A DNA stretch of 64,000 bases, taken from Gordonia sp. X0973. GTDB taxonomy: Bacteria; Actinomycetota; Actinomycetes; Mycobacteriales; Mycobacteriaceae. The notes beneath the pieces were generated by a model. The model was not told the DNA's origin and searched no databases. It was given only the letters and a program-made list of their open reading frames with translations. The stretch is from NCBI RefSeq assembly GCF_013348785.1, contig NZ_CP054691.1, forward strand, positions 2,480,001 to 2,544,000, written 5' to 3'. Both the position numbers and the translations under genes were made by a program. Of this stretch, positions 60,583-64,000 are shown piece after piece (position 1 is the stretch's first letter; each line of letters starts with the position of its first letter).

Positions 60583-61420
60583 GTCACTCTCCCGCGTGAT
60601 GGGCGGATCGCTGTCGATCGAGCGGTACCGCGACCTCGCACCCGCGTTCAACGAAGCGCTGATCCGCGCCGAATGCACCACCGCGGACCGCGCCGCGATG
60701 TTCTGCGCGCAGATCGGCCACGAGTCGGTCGGCCTGAAGTACATGGAGGAGATCGCCAGCGGAGCGGCGTACGAGGGCCGGCAGGATCTCGGAAACACAC
60801 AGCCCGGCGACGGCGTCCGCTTCAAAGGCCGCGGCCCTATCCAGATCACCGGACGAGCTAACTACCTACAGCTCTCGAGGTGGGCGTACTCCCGCGGCTA
60901 CTGCCCGACGTCGACCTACTTCGTCGACAACCCGACCAAACTCTCCGACGTCGACTACGGCTTCCTCGGCGCGGTTTGGTACTGGACCGCCGCGCGTCCG
61001 ATGAACACCTACGCCGACAACCGCGACATCGTCGGAGCCACCCGCGCCGTAAACGGCGGGCTGAACGGCATCGACGACCGCAAGAACCGCTACTACCTCG
61101 CGCTCTCGATGGGCGCGTCCCTACTTCCTGGAGACGACCTCGTGGCAGCCAAAGACGACATCATCAACTTCATCAAGACCTACGTCGGACCGATCGGTTC
61201 CGACGTCAAAGACATCCGCGAGCAGCTCGTCGGAGGCCGCGACCTCGTTCGCCGGCCCGACGGGTCGGTCGACCTCCTGAAGTCGTTCCCCGGTTGGGCG
61301 CTGCTCGGAAAGCGCGCCGACGGATCGAACCGAACGCTCGTAGACGCCGTCGGCGTCCTAGTCACCAACCAGGCAGACCTCATCAAGCGAGTAGCGGAGC
61401 TGGAGAAGCGCACCAAGTAG
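60563..61420 (+). CDS. Endolysin part 2: GH19-type glycosidase
   Basis: 285 residues; GTG 60563 overlaps the previous gene by 20 bases (TTG 60572 is an alternative). FCAQIGHESVGLKYMEEIAS supplies the catalytic Glu; RFKGRGPIQITGRANYLQLS and TRAVNGG are lysozyme/chitinase-like GH19 blocks. The C-terminus has FIKTYVGPIGSDVKDIREQL, then a helical tail ending RVAELEKRTK. With the peptidase it forms a two-gene LysA, an arrangement known in Gordonia phages. Confidence 0.9.
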   Translation: MISLDAESLSRVMGGSLSIERYRDLAPAFNEALIRAECTTADRAAMFCAQIGHESVGLKYMEEIASGAAYEGRQDLGNTQPGDGVRFKGRGPIQITGRANYLQLSRWAYSRGYCPTSTYFVDNPTKLSDVDYGFLGAVWYWTAARPMNTYADNRDIVGATRAVNGGLNGIDDRKNRYYLALSMGASLLPGDDLVAAKDDIINFIKTYVGPIGSDVKDIREQLVGGRDLVRRPDGSVDLLKSFPGWALLGKRADGSNRTLVDAVGVLVTNQADLIKRVAELEKRTK

Positions 61421-61436
61421 AACACCGGGAGACAAC

Positions 61437-63140
61437 GTGGCTGAGCTAGTCCCCGCCCCCAGCAACGTCATCGGCCCCACCTGGCAGCGGACAACCGAGG
61501 GAGGCTTCTACCTCCCGGAGCGCACCCTCGGGCTCGGTGTCGTCAACTGGCTCTACGAGTACGTCCTATGCCCCGGCGGGAAGTTCGCCGGCGAGCCGTT
61601 CGTCCCAACCAACGAGCAGTTCCGCTTCATTCTGTGGTGGTACGCGGTCGACGAGAACGGCGACTGGCTCTACAACGACGGCACACTCCGCCGACTGAAG
61701 GGGTGGGGCAAAGACCCGCTAGCCGCCGCGCTCTCGCTCGCCGAGATGTGCGGCCCGGTGCGGTTCTCCCACTTCGACGAAAACGGCAACCCCGTCGGCA
61801 AACCGTGCCACGGCGCGTGGATTCAGGTCGCCGCGGTCTCACAAGACCAGACGAAGAACACGTTCGCGCTGTTCCCGGTGATGGTCTCGAAGAAGCTCAA
61901 AGAGACCTACGGCCTCGACGTCAACAAGTTCGTCATCCACGCTGACGGCGGTCGGCGGATCGAGTCCGTCACCGCATCCCCCGCGGCGATGGAGGGCAAC
62001 CGCCCGACGTTCGTCATCAAAAACGAAGTTCAGTGGTGGGGCGCAGGCCCCGACGGGAAGGTCAACGAAGGCATCGCGATGAGCGACGTCATCGACGGCA
62101 ACCTCACCAAAACTGAGCACGCCCGCGCCCTCGCGATCTGCAACGCGCACATCCCCGGCAACGACACCGTCGGCGAGCGCGACTACGACTTGTGGGCTGA
62201 CGTGCAAGCGGGGAAGGTCATCGACCCCGGTCAGCTCTACGACGCGCTCGAAGCGCCAGCAGACACGCCGATCTCCGAGATCCCCCTCGAGCGAGACGAC
62301 CCCGAAGGCTTCGCCGCCGGCGTCGAGAAGCTCCGCCGCGGCGTCGAGATCGCCCGCGGCGACGCGACGTGGATGCGAGTCGACCAAATCGCGGCGTCGA
62401 TCCTCGATGCCCGCCGCGACATCATCGAATCCCGCCGGAAGTTTCTCAACCAAGTCAACGCGGCTGAGGACTCGTGGATCGCTCCGTACGAGTGGGACGC
62501 CTGCCAGCCCGACCCGACGAAGGGTGAGGAGCCGGTCGCACCGCTGAAGCGGAAGGACCGAATCACCCTCGGTTTCGACGGCTCGAAGTCCGACGACTGG
62601 ACCGCACTCGTCGCGTGCCGCGTCGATGACGGATCGCTGCATCTCATCCACGCGTGGAACCCGGTGAAATACCCCGCCGGCGAAGTCCCCCGCGAGGAGG
62701 TCGACTCCGTCGTGCGCTCGACGTTCGAGAAGTACGACGTCGTCGGGTTCCGTGCCGACGTCTTCCAGTTCGAGGCGTACGTCGATCAGTGGTCGACGTC
62801 GTTCCGGAACAAAGTGAAGGTCAACGCGACTCCCGGCAACCCGATCGCGTTCGACATGCGCGGCCAGACGAAGCAGTTCTCGCTCGATTGCGAGCGGTTC
62901 GTAGACGCGGTCCTCGAGCGGGAGATCCGCCACAACGGCGACAAACAGATGCGCCAGCACATCCTCAACGCCAAACGGCACCCCACCACCTACGACACGA
63001 TCTCGATCCGGAAGGCGTCGAAAGACTCCTCGCGGAAGATCGACATCGCTGTCTGCTGCGTCCTCGCATTCGGTGCCAGACAGGACTTCTTGATGTCGAA
63101 GAACAACCGCTCTAGCCAGGTTCAGGTTCTCGGGTGGTAG
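61437..63140 (+). CDS. Terminase large subunit
   Basis: 567 residues from GTG 61437. ATPase: Walker A variant RRLKGWGKDPLAAA, and NEVQWWG in the Walker B area. Nuclease: ITLGFDGSKSDDWTALVACR (Asp), and later VVGFRADVFQFEAYVD and DIAVCCVLAFGA. It cuts and pumps DNA into the capsid. It lies after the lysins, as in L5. The stop overlaps the portal start. Confidence 0.95.
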   Translation: MAELVPAPSNVIGPTWQRTTEGGFYLPERTLGLGVVNWLYEYVLCPGGKFAGEPFVPTNEQFRFILWWYAVDENGDWLYNDGTLRRLKGWGKDPLAAALSLAEMCGPVRFSHFDENGNPVGKPCHGAWIQVAAVSQDQTKNTFALFPVMVSKKLKETYGLDVNKFVIHADGGRRIESVTASPAAMEGNRPTFVIKNEVQWWGAGPDGKVNEGIAMSDVIDGNLTKTEHARALAICNAHIPGNDTVGERDYDLWADVQAGKVIDPGQLYDALEAPADTPISEIPLERDDPEGFAAGVEKLRRGVEIARGDATWMRVDQIAASILDARRDIIESRRKFLNQVNAAEDSWIAPYEWDACQPDPTKGEEPVAPLKRKDRITLGFDGSKSDDWTALVACRVDDGSLHLIHAWNPVKYPAGEVPREEVDSVVRSTFEKYDVVGFRADVFQFEAYVDQWSTSFRNKVKVNATPGNPIAFDMRGQTKQFSLDCERFVDAVLEREIRHNGDKQMRQHILNAKRHPTTYDTISIRKASKDSSRKIDIAVCCVLAFGARQDFLMSKNNRSSQVQVLGW

Positions 63141-64000
63141 CAACGACCGCTACGGTCGATCCGCTCACCCTCCGGCAACAGCTCACCGACAAACTCGAAG
63201 AGAAGAACTCCGAGTTCGCGGAGAACACGCTCTACTACGAGTCGTCTCGCCGGCCCGACGCGATCGGCCTCGCCGCCCCGCCCGAGCTTCAGAAGCTATT
63301 CCCCCACATCGGCTACCCCCGGCTGTACGTCAACGCGCTCGCAGAGCGGATTACGCCGGAAGGCTTCAACCTCCCCGGCTCCTCTGATACCGATTCCGAT
63401 CTGTGGCGTTGGTGGACGACCAACCAGCTCGATGTCGAGTTCAACCTCGGTTGCGTCGAAGCGCTCGTCCACGGTCGCGCATACGTGACGATCTCGGCAC
63501 CGCCGACCAACACCGACCCCGAGAATCCCTACTTCGGCCCGCCTGATGTACCGATCATCCGGGTTGAATCGCCGGTCAACCTGTTCGCGGACGTCGATCC
63601 GTGGACCCGTCGAGTCACGTCCGCGATCCGGACGTACAAGAACGAGGACAACGACGACATCCGGGCGACGATCTACACCCCGGATGCCACCTACTACCTC
63701 GTCAAAGAGCAGGACTGGACCGTCTCGGAAACCGTCAACCACGGTCTCGGGATCGTCCCGATCGTCCCGCTTCTGAACCGGACGAAGCTGTCAGATACCC
63801 ACGGTACGTCGGAGATCACCCCCGAACTCCGGTCGTTCACCGACGCAGCCGGTCGCCTGCTCACCAACATGCAAGCGGCGGCTGAGCTGATGGGTATCCC
63901 GCAGCGGGTCATCTTCGGCATTACGAATGACGATCTCAAGCGGAAAGACGGCTCCGACGTCTCGACGTTCGAGGCGTATATGGCTCGAATCCTGACGGTC
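63134..64000 (+). CDS. Portal protein, N-terminal part (runs off the window)
   Basis: Open frame from GTG 63134, overlapping the terminase stop by seven bases, to the end of the window (289 codons). TLRQQLTDKLEEKNSEFAEN and YYESSRRPDAIGLAAPPELQ start the SPP1/gp6-like portal family; ERITPEGFNLPG and IVPLLNRTKLSDTHGTSEIT are further family blocks. It forms the dodecameric ring through which DNA enters the head. Confidence 0.92.
   Translation, partial: MVATTATVDPLTLRQQLTDKLEEKNSEFAENTLYYESSRRPDAIGLAAPPELQKLFPHIGYPRLYVNALAERITPEGFNLPGSSDTDSDLWRWWTTNQLDVEFNLGCVEALVHGRAYVTISAPPTNTDPENPYFGPPDVPIIRVESPVNLFADVDPWTRRVTSAIRTYKNEDNDDIRATIYTPDATYYLVKEQDWTVSETVNHGLGIVPIVPLLNRTKLSDTHGTSEITPELRSFTDAAGRLLTNMQAAAELMGIPQRVIFGITNDDLKRKDGSDVSTFEAYMARILTV

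Larger units (their letters stand above)
30848..64000. mobile_element. Cluster A-like (L5/Bxb1-type) prophage, left two thirds
   Basis: Everything from the integrase to the right edge is phage. The order is int, leftward early/replication genes, non-coding end region, rightward HNH, small terminase, tail genes, lysins, large terminase, portal. Cluster A genomes have lysins before the terminase and a PolI/RNR/primase/helicase/Cas4 right arm; opening such a genome at attP gives exactly this order. About 15-20 kb of head and tail genes and attR are expected beyond the window. Genes look intact except the LPTP methyltransferase part. Confidence 0.93.

Noticed and set aside
61420..63134. Holin gene between the lysins and terminase or portal
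   Set aside because: The genes abut without space for a membrane protein; no holin can be supported in the window.

Overview
The window joins a high-GC (roughly 65-70%) actinobacterial chromosome segment (1 to about 30.84 kb) to the first 33 kb of an integrated temperate phage (about 30.85 to 64.0 kb, still open at the right edge). Mycothiol biosynthesis (mshB), coenzyme F420 biosynthesis (fbiA, fbiB, fbiC), lpqW, gpgS, folP2, fadD6 and dapC/D/E, in an order close to Mycobacterium tuberculosis Rv1165-Rv1213, place the host in the mycolic-acid-containing Mycobacteriales. A Gordonia/Williamsia/Rhodococcus-like genus is likely, but the species cannot be named from this sequence.

Host layout: fbiA (partial)-fbiB-Nudix gene on the plus strand; glgC, an rlmA-type methyltransferase, a DUF3117 gene, a DivIVA-domain gene, gpgS, folP2, fadD6, two LOG-family genes and dapE on the minus strand; dapD, an O-methyltransferase and a dienelactone-hydrolase-like gene on the plus strand; dapC, fdxC, fbiC, a membrane-protein gene, mshB, lpqW and typA on the minus strand; a small Cys-rich gene on the plus strand; a thiamine ABC transporter operon (thiB-thiP-thiQ, with thiQ fused to a C-terminal Nudix domain) on the minus strand; then two related secreted-protein genes, a YhhN-family membrane gene and one more secreted-protein gene. 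Several host genes appear to have leaderless promoters (a TANNNT -10 box 6-9 nt before the start codon), including a palindromic divergent pair between dapE and dapD.

The prophage interrupts an HhH-GPD base-excision-repair-type gene after 38 codons, so the left attachment junction is at about 30.83-30.86 kb. A large serine integrase follows directly. Next comes a leftward block (32.4-55.2 kb) of about 60 small, tightly overlapping early genes: dCMP deaminase, split C5 DNA methyltransferase, DNA polymerase I, SSB-like protein, class II ribonucleotide reductase, metallophosphoesterase (possible recombination directionality factor), DUF3310 protein, glutaredoxin, split primase, endonuclease VII, DnaB-like helicase, pentapeptide-repeat protein, Cas4-type exonuclease, immunity repressor and ArdA antirestriction protein. 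A non-coding G-rich and hairpin-rich segment (55.25-56.25 kb) probably holds cos. The rightward late block then starts: HNH, small terminase, tail-associated proteins, two-gene endolysin, large terminase, portal. This is the architecture of Cluster A (L5/Bxb1-like) actinophages permuted at attP.

The phage carries a dispersed family of GATGTCAAG sites, nearly all oriented against transcription. On the transcribed strand the site reads CTTGACATC, so it contains a -35 element (TTGACA), and three copies have a good -10 box exactly 18 bp downstream. This matches the operator/stoperator logic of L5, with a different consensus.

The most unusual feature is at 34.65-36.0 kb. The catalytic part of a C5 methyltransferase overlaps, out of frame for about 245 nt, the start of a second recognisable methyltransferase-associated reading frame. 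That second frame carries LPTP repeats and motif X, is broken into several frames and contains a G9 homopolymer.
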